A DNA stretch of 64,000 nucleotides, taken from NCBI GenBank assembly GCA_019925105.1, contig JAHGAU010000039.1:372001-436000 (forward strand), in the 5' to 3' direction. Position numbers and translations under genes: made by a program. The stretch comes from Niebla homalea (Eukaryota; Ascomycota; Lecanoromycetes; Lecanorales; Ramalinaceae). Below, piece after piece: positions 50,392 through 63,402 of the stretch (positions are counted from its first letter, which is position 1; every line of letters begins with the position of its first letter). Below the pieces are notes generated by a model, which ran no database searches, had not been told where the DNA came from, and worked only from the letters and a program-made list of their open reading frames with translations.

Positions 50392-51928
50392 ATATTTACT
50401 TAATCCGAGTAAATATATTAAGTTTATTAATTTATCGTAAAATCGGTTAAAGTTATTATATAATAAATTATTATACACTTATTAAAAATTACTTTTTTAA
50501 GTTTATTTAATATATATAATTATAATAAATAATTAACGGATTTTAAGTTATAAATAAGGTTATCTTTTAATATAAAGTATAATTTAATTTTTATATTTTA
50601 TAAATTTAATTTTTCCTTATTTATTAAGACTTTCTATAATTTTATTTATATTTTATTTTTTATATATTTTTCTTTAATTTATTCTTTAAATTTATTTAAA
50701 ATTTAAACATAATAAAAAGTAATTAATTTATTATTATTTACGTGAATAAATTCTGATTTCTATAAATAAACTTTACGTATTATTAATTAATCGTAAAATT
50801 ATTAAGATTACTAAGAATATAATTAATAAATATTATAATATGTAAATTAAGCGGAAATTAAGCTCATTAATTATAAAGGTTTTTAAATTTATTTATTTAA
50901 AAATATTAATAATTACGTTATAATTTATAAAGATTATATAATTAAATTTATAATAATTTATTTTAATTAAATATTTAATTTTATATATAATTTAAATTAT
51001 ATCCGTAATTTTTAATTCTGTAAATTAATAATTTTTCTTAATTATATTTAAGCTTTTATTAAGGAATATTATTAATTATATATTATTATATATAATTTTT
51101 AATAAATCGTTAATCTCCGTAATATTATAAAATAATAAATTATCCTTAATATAATATATTATAATTATAATACTTAATTCTTTTAATATATTAATATTAA
51201 TAGATAGCGGTTAATTAAGATTACAATATATAAGAAATAACGGTTTTAAAAACGCGTTTTTTAAATCCTTAAAAATATAGTTTTCTTCTTAAGTAAATAT
51301 AAACTTAATTTAAAATATTTTTTATTTACGGTATAAATTAATATATTTTAAATTTATTTTTCTTAAATTTATAATAAGGAAGGTTTTACGTACTTAAAAC
51401 GGGGTAATATATTAAGTATGATTCTTTATTTTAATACGTAATTAATTTATAAAATTAAGGAAGATTTTAAAGTTTTTTAATAAATTAGGAAATTTAAAAT
51501 TTTAAATAACTTTAATTTTATTATTAAATATAAATATCCTTAAAGAATTAATTTATTAATTAAGGAGCTTAATTATAAAATAACCGATAAATAATTTTAT
51601 TAATAAAAGGTTTACGTATTTATCTTTAAGAATTTAAAAAATTTAACGTAAATAAATAATATATTCTTTTAATAAATAATTAAAAATATTTATATTATTT
51701 ATAAATATTCGTATAAAATTTTATATTAAACGTAATATATTATTTATTTATTTTTATATATATAAAGGATTACCTTTAAAATTTATTAATATAATTAAAG
51801 ATTGCTTTTAATCTTTATAAAAGATAATATAAAGTTTATACCGGTTAAATTTATATATAAGAAATTAATAAAAATAACCACGGGTATCGATTATAATAAT
51901 ATATTTATAATTTATAATTAAAGAAATT
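50392..51928 (-). pseudogene. pol: F reverse transcriptase (C-terminal part), RNase H and start of integrase
   Basis: Continues from the V insertion. NRYKLYIIFYKD (family DRHKTAFVSxxG), FKGNPLYIQ near 51785-51765 (FKNSPAYVQR), then IRIFINNINIFN at about 51715-51680 (ARAYVDDIVIFS with both Asp turned to Asn). LIKLFIGYFIIKLLN, NSLRIF (family LSPxKSFLGYPSVxLLGxxVDxLG) and KFPNLLKNFKIFLNFIN follow. RNase H and the integrase N-terminus, below about 51300, are too damaged to delimit. Confidence 0.82.
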
Positions 51929-51933
51929 ATTTC

Positions 51934-52096
51934 TGTCAGGGAAAAAGACGAAGTGCAGGTATTGAGGGTGGAGTGATAACTGCCTGGATTGCAACTATGG
52001 ACGGTGTTGCTACTTATGTAGGTGCGCGCCAAGTATATATAGCCCTAAGCCCCTGCGCTATGCCTATCTTGGTATCTGTACTGCTTGCACGTTACA
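51934..52096. repeat. Solo LTR V, un-RIPed, inside the F reverse transcriptase
   Basis: 163 bp bounded by TGTCAGG...GTTACA with a perfect 5-bp duplication atttc (51929-51933 and 52097-52101). It is GC-normal against AT-rich surroundings. The termini resemble the inverted T1 LTR (TGTCAGG start, a gcac.taaca-type end, ggtgcgc in the middle), so it is likely a related family. It holds a TATA-like tatatatag at 52034-52042. It interrupts the F reverse transcriptase directly after the LNKITISNLYPLLL segment. Confidence 0.93.
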
Positions 52097-52101
52097 ATTT
52101 C

Positions 52102-52960
52102 TTATTATAATAATAACGGATATAAATTAGAAATCGTAATTTTATTAAATAATTAAATATTAATTATAATATAGTTTTTACGTCCGTTTAAAATATTATA
52201 TTAAACGATAAAAGTAAAATATAAAAATTCTATAAGTTACGTAAATTAATATAATTTACCCTTATTATATATCTTATTTAAAACTTATTTTATAATTTTT
52301 TAATCTTTACATTTAATATTATATGCTTTTTTAAATTTAATAATTATATTAAGTTAAAGGTTAATAAATATATTTTAATTTTCTAAAATTTTAATTATAA
52401 TATTATTATCTTTAAAGATATTATTAAATTCTTTAATAATATTACTTAATTAAACTTACGTATATCCGTTATATATATAAATTTTAACGTTATTAAATAA
52501 AACTTATTTTTTATCACTATTAATTTATAATAATTAATTTAAGTAAGTCTTAAAATAATTAAAAGTTATAAAGATTATTTTAAAAATATAAAAATTAATA
52601 TTATTATTAAAATAATTTTATAAATTTATAACTTGGATTTTTAAGTTCTTTATCCGTAAATAATAAGTAATATTAATGAATTTAAGACTATTATATAATA
52701 AGGTTATAAGGGTAAATCATATAAAATTTTAAGTTTTATTTTATATAATAAATTAATTTTTTAATTAATATCGTTTTTAATTTAAACGACCGATATTTTT
52801 AAGTTAATAATATACGTAAATATATTACCTTAAAATCTAAGATTATAAAACGGTATTAATTATAGTTTAAAGATAAAATCCTAAAACTTAAATAGTTTTT
52901 TTAAAGTCTTTTTTTTTAATATATAATTAATACTTATACCGTACTATAAGTTAAAACTTA
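52102..52960 (-). pseudogene. pol: F reverse transcriptase, N-terminal part
   Basis: Read leftwards: FNNIFKDNNIIIKILEN near 52430-52380 (family FPDIFxDxGxxVDIPEDxW), KFKKAYNIKCKD (KSKRVYPLGPKD), YNKGKLYxFTQLIEFLYFTFIV (MHxQGRLxYSTxPTPFSYPVFVV), NGRKNYIIINI and NKITISNLYPLLL near 52195-52105 (GRVVVDIRGLNKITVxDSYPLPLQ). The match runs residue by residue with RIP-type substitutions only. It continues at 51928 beyond V. Confidence 0.85.
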
Positions 52961-54722
52961 AATTTATTATTTTATATAAATTACGCGTTGGAGCTATACT
53001 ACTTCCTTAATAAAAATAATTACCTTAATACTTATATTTTCATTATTACCAATAGTATATTTTTAATTACCGAAATTAATTATTATTTTATTAAGAATTA
53101 TAATATTAATAGCGATTAAAATATTAATAAATAAATTACGTATTAAATAAATTTTAACCGAGATTTTTCTTAAAGTAAATATCGTATTCTTCTTTTTAAG
53201 AAGAATAAATTAAATATTCTAAATTTATTAATAATTAATTTAAAATTATTAATATTTATAACCGGAATTAACTTAAATAATTTTAGAATTTTAGAATTTA
53301 AATTTAAAATTTAAAAGAATATAATATTATGATTAATAATCGTAATAAAATACCCACTATTTATATAAAAGTTTACTACGGGTAAATTAAAGGTAAAACC
53401 TATGGGGTATGTATTCTTTATTACGGTAAAATTAATAATTATAGGTATTATACTATTAACTTATTATACTTATATATATTAATTATTAACGGATTAAATC
53501 CGTTAATTTAACGGAAGGGCCTTAAAAATACTTAAGTTTACTCCCTTTAATTTTTAATAATTACCTTTAAGATAAATAAAAAGTTTATTTTTCAATAAAT
53601 ATTTTAATATATATTTAATATAATAATAATAAACGGGGATTTAATATATAAAATATACTTCTTCCGTAATAAAGTTATTATTATTTTAAAATCCTTTTAA
53701 TTCCTTTTTATCGGATAATATATTCTTTTTTTCTTTATTCTTAAATATAGAAACTTAATTAACCCTTTATTTTATATAATGTATTTAATATTTAAAATCG
53801 GATTTTCTTTTTAAGGGCTTTAATTTTCCTTGGCTTAACGTTAATATTTTCTTTTATAACGTTAAGGATAATTATTATTATCTTTTTTTTTTTAAGGTTA
53901 TATATTATAAGCTTTATTTTATCTATATATTTAAGAAAATAACGTTAATAATTAAGAAAAAGGATTAACTTTTAAATTTTTTATAAAATTCCGGTTACCT
54001 TAAAATAACGTATTTATTTTACGATTTTATAAATATATTTATAAAAATACGTAATACTTAATAATGTAAATTTATTAATTATATTTAAATTTATTTATAA
54101 GCTTAAGGTAATTATTAATAATAATAATTATATTTAATAATTATAGCTCCCGTTAAAATTCTAAGTTTAATCCGCCGTAAATAAGCGTAAATTAATTTTC
54201 AATATTATTAAAATTTAATATATATATAACCTATAAAATAATTTATATATATTTATAAAACTCCCGGTTTTAAAAAATATTATTTATAATATACTTTTCG
54301 GTAATTAAAATATTTAAGTTAACTTATTAAAATAATTTAAATTTAACGATAGTTTAAGAAGTTTATTTAATTAAACCGTTATTATATTGTTTAAGTTATT
54401 TTTTAGTATTTAATAACTTTATAATATATTAATTTAAAACGGTATTTCTTAAGTATAATTATAAGTTATTCTATAGTAATTATATATTTATTATTTAAAT
54501 AATATCCTTTAATTAATCGATAAAGATATATATATCCCGGAAAAAAATATATTTCCCGGAATACTTAATTATAAAAGTTATATCGGAGGACTTGTTTTTA
54601 TAGAAAAAGTTAAAAAATCCGACATTATTAAAATTAAAATTTATTAATCGGTTTAATTATAAGTTTCTTATTAATTATATTACGTTATTAAAAAAAAAAG
54701 AATAAATTATTATTAAGATTAT
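52961..54722 (-). pseudogene. gag: F gag (C-terminal part) and protease
   Basis: Near 53125-53000 the minus strand reads NILIAINIIILNKIIINFGN, KYTIGNNENISIKV, which fits the end of Ty3-type protease (ILIGxDVxxPxxIxIDFxxKxAxIGSCxxxxPI). Upstream, 53200-54722 should be protease N-terminus and gag but only scattered stop-free segments are seen. The G2 insertion at 54722 splits gag; the rest lies at 62444-63402. Confidence 0.65.
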
Positions 54723-55091
54723 TGTTAGACTGGTCCGCCGGCTTACAGCTGGCGGGGCTAGTCAAAAGGGGTTTATAGAAGACGTAAAATATAACTATAG
54801 ATTTAATACTTAAATTTAAAAGGTAGATTAATTCTTAAGGAACTATAAACTGGCTGGATATAGGCCTATCCTAAATAACCGGTCTTAAGGGTAGCTTAAA
54901 CCACGGTAATAATAACTTTAACTCCGGTCATAATTACGTATACCCGTATATAGAAAGCCTAAACTCTTAAAGCCTTTAATTCCAAAAGCTACCGCTTAAA
55001 TGGCTACGTTACTTAATTATAACCTTTAAATAAGCCGGTATTTAATATACTTAATATATATTAAGCGCTTATTAAGCGTTAAGCATTAATA
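54723..55091 (-). repeat. G2 3' LTR
   Basis: The outer end (tgttagactggtccgccggc, left) is intact and the inner end (ttaagcgttaagcattaata, right) RIP-changed. Confidence 0.93.
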
Positions 55092-55390
55092 ATATCTCCC
55101 CCTTTATACTTTAATCCTTAAAGATAAAGGTTATATAAATAAGTAGCAATATTATAAAGAAGACGCTAACGTATAACCGGCGTATGCATAAGGCTTATTA
55201 AAAACCTATTACTAAAACCTAATGGGAAAAGGGTAAAGGGAAAAGAGTCCATACGTATAGAATACGTATCGGGAACGTCGTTTAATATGTTGGACGTGAT
55301 AGAACATTATGCGTCAGCGTATAACTGGCGTAATATAATAAAGCTTATTAAAAACCCCTTATAAAACCTAATAAAAAAAGGTAAATAAGA
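55092..55390 (-). repeat. Polypurine tract and duplicated 3' motif of G2
   Basis: 55092-55106, complement of aaagggggagatatt, is the polypurine tract. Beyond it, two ~75-bp direct copies (55162-55237 and 55310-55385, about 148 bp apart) share a GC-rich stem (acgctaacgtataaccggcg / gcgtcagcgtataactggcg) followed by aagcttattaaaaacc and an a/g-rich run. G1 (30775-31000) and G3 (39700-39920) have the same two-copy arrangement. The inverted gcg...cgc bases could fold as a hairpin in RNA. Confidence 0.65.
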
Positions 55391-55639
55391 AAAAAGTATT
55401 AATAGTATTAATTGGTAATTAAGTCGTTACCTAAGAATTTACTTATTAATTTTTTACGGCGTAACGACGGTTAAGTAATAAAAGATTTATTATTATTTTA
55501 AACTTCTTCTTTTTCTTTCCTTAATAGTTTTAATAATTTTTATAAATATATTATACGTAAATTTTAATTATAATACTTAATTAATATATAAGAGTAATTT
55601 TTATCCGTATCTTTATTATTATTATAGTAAATTACGTTA

Positions 55640-56700
55640 ACTATATATAAACGTTTATATACTTAATATAATAATAATCTATAATAATAATAAATGAATA
55701 TATATTAATATAACGTAAATAAAAAGAAAAGTAAGTATTATTTTAATATTTTAACGTATAATACTTATATAATACGATAACGTTTTATTAACGTTTTACG
55801 ATAAGAATATATTTATAATTAAATAAAAATTAACAATATATAAGCATTTTATACTTTATATATTTTTTATAAAATAAACCTTATATTTATAATATCGGTC
55901 CTTATAATTAATATAAGTTTAAAGGCTATAGTAACCGTTATTATACCGTAAAATTATATCATTATTAAAACGTCGGCGTTTTAATTAAATATAATTCCCG
56001 GATAAGCTTATTAAGAAAATATATAAAATAATACGTAAACTTAATCGGGTATTATAGCCCCGGGAGAGATCTTATTTATTATATTAATATAATAAATTCC
56101 TTTATAAGTTTAAAGTTTAACGTAAGTTATATAAGTATATAAAAGTAACGCGTTATATAATTAAATTAATATATTGCCGTATCCGATTAAAGGCTTATAA
56201 GTTAATAACGGCCCTTAAAAAGGAAATAAAAAAGTGGTTATTTCAGGCTTTTACCGCGGAGGTAGAGGTCGTTAAATTTAAAGTAAAAGTATATACTAAT
56301 ATAACGATAACTTAATATTAACGTTAATATATTCTAGATAAAGAATAATATAGAAAAAAACCGAGTTTCCTTTATTAATCGTTCCGTTAATTACTTTAAA
56401 TTTAAGGGCTTTAAGATAAATAAAAATAAGGAAAAGGATATAAAGATAAAGGAAATATAACTTATTTTAACGGCGGCGGTTAAAAAATCGGCCTTAATTT
56501 TAAAAAGTAATAACTCCGGAACGTATTAAAAAGCCTTTTAATCCGTTAATATTAAGGTTAAGTTAACCTTAAAATAAAAGAAAAATAAAAGGATAAGGTT
56601 ATTATATTCCGTTTAATCCGTTAATATTTATCCGGCTTTAAAAATATAAAAAAGAAGAAAAGAAAAAAAAGAAAAAGAAAACTTATTACGTTAACGTAAT
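55640..56700 (+). pseudogene. G2 antisense frame between pol and 3' LTR
   Basis: Plus-strand (antisense to G2 pol) counterpart of 29430-30540. Reads KGYSNRYYTVKLYHY, NSRISLLRKYxK, RDLIYYINxINSFISLKF, RITVSDxRLISQQRPLKKEIKKWLFQAFTAEVEVVKFKVKVYTNITIT near 56160-56310, a stretch with an intact Trp and Gln and few stops. Conservation of one frame between two copies argues for past coding. Family unknown. Confidence 0.52.
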
Positions 56701-57289
56701 AATATTATAAATTATTTTTATTATCTTTATATATATTATAAACGTTTAACGTTTAACGTTTAAGCACTTATAATTTATATATTATTAAATAATAATATAA
56801 ATATAATATTATAACCTTTAAGATATTAATTAAACTATAATATATTTTAATTAATCTTTAATTATTAATACTTTAATTTTACTTTTTTTTAACTTAATAT
56901 TAATTTATTAATAAGTGCCTTCGGGTATTTATAATTTATTTTTATATTCTTATATTTACGGTATTATTATACCCGTAAATCAATTATTATAATTATAATA
57001 AATAAATAAACGTTACTATAATGTTAATTATACTAAACGTATTATATTTTATTAAATAAAATTATAATAAATCCTTAATAACTTACGTAAAGGAAAAGTA
57101 TATTAATAAAATAACCCGCGATATTAATTATTATATATAGCTATTAATTATAATATAAAATTTTTAATTATCGTGGTATTAACTTTATATTCGTTTTTTT
57201 TCTTTTATATTATTTTATCGTATTACTTCTATAATTCTTATACGTTACCTAAGTTATCCGTTAAAATTTATTAATTATATTTAAAGCCT

Positions 57290-58560
57290 TAATTAAGTTA
57301 CTTAACTTTATATTAAATACCCCGGAAGTTCTTAATACGATCCGTAATTTCCTTAATCTCTTATTCTTCTTTATTATTAATAAGTTTTAAGGGATATATT
57401 ATCACTTCCGTTATTTTATTATTAACTTAAATATAATATAACTTAAGAAAAGAAATATAAATTATAAAATAAATACGATAATTTATAAGGAGGAAAAGGT
57501 AATACGCCTATTATTTAATCTTATTATTAATTTTAAAGGATTTAATAAATTAAGGTATAAGTTTTTTATTTAATTACTTAAGTTTAAGGTTCTTAATATT
57601 TAATATTATTAGATCGCCGATATTATATAACTTTAATTAATATTTTTTATTATAAGTCTATTTAATCGATTTTAATATATAACGTTATAATTCCGTTAAT
57701 TTCTTATAAATATTATTTAAAATTTTAATTCTTTTTTTTTTATTATAAATACTTTTTCTTTAATAAGTTTATCCTTAAACTTAAAATAAATTTTAGGATT
57801 ATATTTATAATTAACGTAAAAAGGGCTATATTTTAAACTTAAATAATATATATTTATATAAGAATATTTAATTATTAATAATAAATTTATTTAATTTATT
57901 TATTTTAAGTTAATAAATATTTTTAAATATTATTTTATTCCTTAATTTTAACGTTCCGTTTATTTATTAATTTAAGGATAAAATACGGTATCAAGTTTAC
58001 GTATTATCTTTAAATAATAATATATTAAACCTTAATAATTACTTATAAAAACGGAACCTTTATTAATAATAATCCCGTTTAATATGCCGTATTTAAGGAA
58101 AACCTCCTTAAATAATAATTTAATTAATATAATAACGTTTATACTTTTTATTATAAGTAAGTAACGATATATCTTTATATAACGGTTTACGACCATTAAG
58201 ATTAAGTTATAAACTTACCCCTTATATTTATTAAAGGGTAAATTAATAATAAAGTTTATAATTAATTTTTTTTAAGGTTATATCGGAAGAAGGAGTTAAG
58301 TTAATTCGCCGTAAAAGCGATAACGGTATACCTTAACCCTTTAATATATATTATATATCTTAATATAATCCGTAACTTAAACTTTTAAATTATCTTAATA
58401 ATATTTCCGGGTTAATAGCTTATAAGTTTTATTAATATTAAAGTAATCCGTTAACTCGTTATCGTAATATTTATTAATTAATTCCTTTTAAATTACTTTA
58501 TTCTTAAGGATATATAACCGGTTATTATATTTAATAAGGCTAATTAAATTAATACTTTAA
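57290..58560 (-). pseudogene. pol: G2 integrase and chromodomain
   Basis: The minus strand is collinear with G1 26201-27600. The GIVINKGSVF-type catalytic box lies near 58085-58050. The chromodomain is near 57410-57290 (LIINNKEE, EIKEITDRIKNFRG, then YKVKxLNxGFKYN, NLGNV). RIP stops throughout. Confidence 0.8.
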
Positions 58561-60200
58561 ACTTTATTAAGTTATAAATAATCTTTAACCGGCTTAACGG
58601 CGGCTTTTTTAATTTTATAAGTAAACTTATTATTAACTTATAAATCTTTAATAAGCCGTTATATTAAGATTAATTTTTTATAAACGTTTTTAAATAATTA
58701 ATATATTTCTTTCCGTAAAATAATAACTTAAATACCCTTTAATATAAATAAAAACGTATAGCTTATAATTACGGCCCGTTAACGTTCCGGTAACTTTTTT
58801 AATTAAAAAGTAAACTTATTTTATAACGTAAATAAAAAAGTAATATTAAAAAATAAAACTTTTTTATAATTTAAACGTCTTAATAATAAATTAATAAAGT
58901 TTATTTTACTTTAATAATAAAATACTTTAAAGTTATAATTAATAAGTTTTAAGTTTTATTTAATTTAATATAAACTTAAAGCCGGTTACTTTATAAATTT
59001 TTAGAGATTATTATAATCCGTTTATACTTAAATAATTTTAACGTTTCCTTTTAAATAATAACGTTATTACTTAAATACCGTAATAATAACGAAAAGTTCT
59101 TAATTATACGTTTTATCATTTTATTTAATGGGTTATATTTTCCGGGATTAATAAACTATTAAACGCCAATAACCCTCCTTAAATTATTAAGATAGGATAT
59201 TAATAATAATAAAATTAAACGTATTAATTTTTATTTATACCCCCTTTTTAAATTAAAATAACGGAGTAATAACGTATTACTGAATATATTACGTAATTAA
59301 TTAAACGCCGTTATTATTGCGTTATTTTACTTTAATAACCCAGCCTTCTTTCCCTCTTTATTACCCTTAAGTAAACTCATTAAAGGTTCGGTTATCCTTA
59401 AGTACTTATAAATAAAACGTTTATAAAAGTTAAAAAACTTTAAAAAGACCTGGATATCCCGGTAAGTCTTTAAGGTAAGTTAATCCTTAATTATTTTAAT
59501 ACGTTTTTAATTTATTTATATCCCCTTTATAGAGATTATAAATTTTAAAAACTTAACTTAAGTAGTATTAAATTGGTATTTCTTTAAGTTAATATAAAGC
59601 TAAAATTAACGTAATTAATTAAGGACTTATTTAATATAACGTTAATAATCCGCTGGCTTTTTATTAAAAATAAAAATATCGTTAAAATAAATTATATAAG
59701 TTATATTAATAAGGCCGGTAAAGGCTTAATTAATATAAACTTAAAAAGTTACCGGGATATTAATTAACTTAAATAATATAATTAAATACTTAAAATAACT
59801 ATAATATATACGGAACGTTATCTTTTATTTATCGTTTTACTTAATTTAAAGCCGGTAATAAGTATCCTTAAGGTTTAACTTAATAAATCGTAAAAAGTTA
59901 TTTAACCGGTTAAGAGTCTTAATAATTAAGGGTAATAAGTATTGATTTTCAACCGTAACCGTATTTAAACCCCGGTAATTTATATAGAAACGAAGGCCGC
60001 CATCTTTTTTTAAAATGAAAAGGATAAGGGTATTTATAGGGGACGTTAAATAATAAATTTACCCCCGGGCTAAGGTATTATTAAGATATTACCGGAGCTC
60101 CGCCAGCTTAGTCCTAAATAGGTTATATAAAGGTTTATAAGGTAACTCCCTTTTATTTAAGTTAATTATATAATTACCCTTTTTTAACTTAAGTAAAGTA
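58561..60200 (-). pseudogene. pol: G2 reverse transcriptase and RNase H
   Basis: Catalytic box YFNDIFIFNKKPADY at about 59690-59645 on the minus strand keeps the second Asp of YxDD. KKDGGLRFYINYRGLNTVTVEN-like sequence at about 60010-59945 lies upstream. The ELAELR segment adjoins the LRRYLN motif as in G1. Collinear with G1 and G3. Confidence 0.83.
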
Positions 60201-62069
60201 TTAGTTATTTTATTAAAAAAGATATTTATATAATTATTTAATTTTTACAAAATAATTAAATTAATAAATTCTTATATTATAATTATACTTATAAAACCTT
60301 AAATAAGGCTTTATAATATTTCTTTTAAAAACGCCGTTATCGCATTAATATATATAATTATAAAGATATTATTAATCTTTATTAAAGTTTAATTAAATTC
60401 TTAAACGTTATTAATTTATAGGTTATTAAACTTAACCTTAAAATATTATTAATTAACCGCCGGATTAAGTATAATCTTAAGGGACTTTAATATAAGGAGA
60501 CCTAGAATTATATTTAATTTATTTTAATCTATAATATAAAAGAATATCTTATATAGCTTCGCTTATCCTTAATTATTAATTAAATTATATTATAATTAAT
60601 AGGCCTTATAATAATAAACCTTATTATTATTAAATAGTTTAACCTTCAGTAAAACGGCGGGGGTAAGTTATAAGTCTTATTAAACCGTAAACCGTTATAA
60701 AATCAAATTTACTTAAGCTCCTATATTAAATAATACTATAAGTAATTATTAATTACCCTTAAGCCTTATTTAGCCTTTAATATAAAAAATAGAATTAACC
60801 TTTATTAATCTTTATTCTAATTCCGGCTTTAAAATGCCGTTAAAACGTTAGCGTTTTTTAACTTAACGTATTTTTTATTTATAGTATTTACGGCTGTAAT
60901 TTTAATGCTGTTTTTTTAAAGATAATTAAGTGAGATATAATTTTTTTTATAATAAATATAATATTTAAAATCTTTATATACTGGATTAAGTTTTAATTCG
61001 GCTTTACGTTTTTTATTATATTAATTATTAGCCTTAATAAAACAAGCCAATTTTATACTATTACTTTTAAGCTTTAATACCTTATTATTAAAAAATTTAC
61101 CTTTATTAATTAAATGGTTAACGTTAATAATATTAATATTAATAGAACGTTTTAAGTTTTTTTTTTATATAATAACGGCCGTAACGATAACGTTATAAGT
61201 ACTTAAAACGTTTCCGGTAAAAATAATTCTAAACTTTAAATTTAATAATAACTTTATAAAAAGCGTATAAGCCTTAAATTTATCCGGTAAAATAAGTAGG
61301 TTTTCTTTAATTATTTTAAAATAATTATAAAAAGTAATAACCTTTTAACTTAATTATTATTTTATATTCTTAAAACGCTTATAATAAGATAGCCGGCGGT
61401 TCTTTAAATTAATTACTTAATTTATAAGTTTAACTTTAAACTCTTTAAAAGTAAAGGTCCGGATTAAAAAGGGGTCCGGGTTTTAAATAATATAATTAAT
61501 AGACTATAGGTAATATATAATTTTAATGTAATTATTTAAAAAGTAATCCGGGCTTAATAAAAAAGACTTCTTTATAATAATAAATTATTGTTAATATTTA
61601 CCTTCGGACTTACCTATATATTTAAGTAAGGTAACCGGCTTAAAGGATTTATTATACTTAAAGGGTAAAAGGGCACTTATAGTCCGTTAAGCGGCGGCGT
61701 AATATATTTTAAGTAAAAGGCTTTTAATACCTTAATTAATATTACCGAAATTACGAAAAAAAGATAATACCTTAAAGCTTTAATTTTACTTTTCTAGTTA
61801 ATTAACTTCCCGTTTAAATTTTAACGTTTAAACTTTAATTAAAGTTTCGTTACGCCGGAATTTTATTTATTTTAATCGGTTTAAGTTAACTTAACGTTTA
61901 ATTAACGCTTTATACGATATAATACTTCCTTTAAGGGGAGGTTCTTAATTTAATCCCTAAATTGATCCTTAAAGGTTTTTATTATTAATTATTTCCGTAA
62001 ATCGTTCCGGAAAATAAAGAAATATATTTTACTCCGGGCCTTTTACCTTAAAAGGAAGAAGAATTAAAA
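60201..62069 (-). pseudogene. gag: G2 gag and protease region
   Basis: The zinc-knuckle remnant FKYYIYYKKNYISLNYL at about 60972-60918 marks the nucleocapsid. The sequence next to the 5' LTR (ttttaattcttcttcc on the minus strand) is the same as in G1 and G3, so this is the leader/primer-site zone. The primer site itself is not readable after RIP. Confidence 0.68.
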
Positions 62070-62438
62070 TATTAAATTAATCCGCCGGCTTATAGTTAAC
62101 GGGGCTAATTAAAAGGGGTTTATAGAAGACGTAAAGTATAACTATAAATTTAATACTTAAATTTAAAAAGTAAATTAATTCTTAAGGAACTATAAATTAA
62201 TTAAATATAAGCTTATCTTAAATAACCGGTCTTAAAAGTAACTTAAACCACGGTAATAATAACTTTAACCCCGGTTATAATTACGTATGCCCGTGTATAA
62301 AAGGCCTGAACTCTTAAAGCCTTTAATTTTAAAAGTTACCGCTTAAACGGCTACGTTATTTGGCCATAGCCCTTAAGTGAGCCGGTGCTTGGTATACTTG
62401 GTATGCGCTAGGCGCTTGCTGAGCGCTAGGCGCTAACA
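62070..62438 (-). repeat. G2 5' LTR
   Basis: The inner end (tattaaattaatccgccggc, left) is RIP-changed and the outer end (gtatgcgctaggcgcttgct...ctaaca, right) intact. The mirror of the 3' LTR profile. Confidence 0.93.
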
Positions 62439-62443
62439 ATTAT

Positions 62444-63402
62444 TTTATTATTAATTTTATATAATAACGGGAATTAATTCTTAAATTATACTTTATAATT
62501 ATATTATTTACTTTTTAATAAAACTTATTATTTTTAATTAATTAAGCGGATTAATAAATTAAGCAAAAATTGCTTTTTTAATAAAAATACCTCTTATTTA
62601 ATTTAATAAACTTAAATTTAATAAACTGAAGTTTAATATATTAAATTTATTAAACTTAAATTCGGGTTTAATACTTAAAACCGGAAAAGAGTATCGTAAT
62701 ATTAATATTAATATAAAAGGTAAATTTAATAATTACTATAATAATAGAAAATTATTTAATAAAAATAATAATCTTATAATATTAAGTTTTTAAGGACTTT
62801 AATTATATTAACGTAATCTAAACCTACTTAATTTTATTAAGGTTAATAACGATTTTAATAGTTATAATAATAATAGGACGTTTTCAAAGTATAGAATATT
62901 ACGTTAAAGTAATAAAGAATTTAATTTTTAATTTTTAAAAATTAAATTAAAAAAAGAAATAATAAATTTTATAACTTTAAAAGATTTTAACCGAAGTAAT
63001 CTGCCTATAATAGGTATAATTTTTAAATTATTTAATTTTTAATTATTTTTAACTATTTAAGCAACTCTTTCTGAAGTTAAGTATAGGATTATCGTAATTA
63101 TTAAGTTACCGGATTTTAATAAGGTATTTAATTAATATATTAAAATAATAATATTAAAATCCGGTAATATTTAAAAAGCTTATAATATATATATTTTCTT
63201 TATAATACCGTTTTTAATTTTTCTTTAAAGGTATTTAAAAGCGAATTAAAAATAATATTTTAAAGGATATAAAGCTAATACTTTTAATACCGCTATAGGA
63301 GAAGTATCCGTTACGGTTAATAAATTAATACTTTAATTCATATTAACGGATCTTATAATATACGTTAATATAATATTAATATAAGTAACTATTATTATTA
63401 TT
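62444..63402 (-). pseudogene. gag: F gag, N-terminal part and leader
   Basis: Lies between the G2 duplication and the F 5' LTR, so by position it holds the leader and start of gag. Minus-strand frames are broken and no motif is recognised. Near 62590-62680 there are several tandem-like copies of aatttaataaact/ttaaattt, which is a local AT repeat. Confidence 0.5.

Larger units (their letters stand above)
54723..62438 (-). mobile_element. Chromovirus G2 (Ty3/gypsy), complete, minus strand, nested in F gag
   Basis: 7716 bp, LTRs 54723-55091 and 62070-62438 (369 bp each) and a perfect duplication attat (54718-54722 and 62439-62443). Collinear with G1 in inverse orientation: gag (62069 down to ~60500), reverse transcriptase/RNase H (~60200-58600), integrase/chromodomain (~58500-57290), then a 3' region with an antisense frame. 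It is the best full-length reference for the family here because it lacks internal insertions. Confidence 0.95.
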
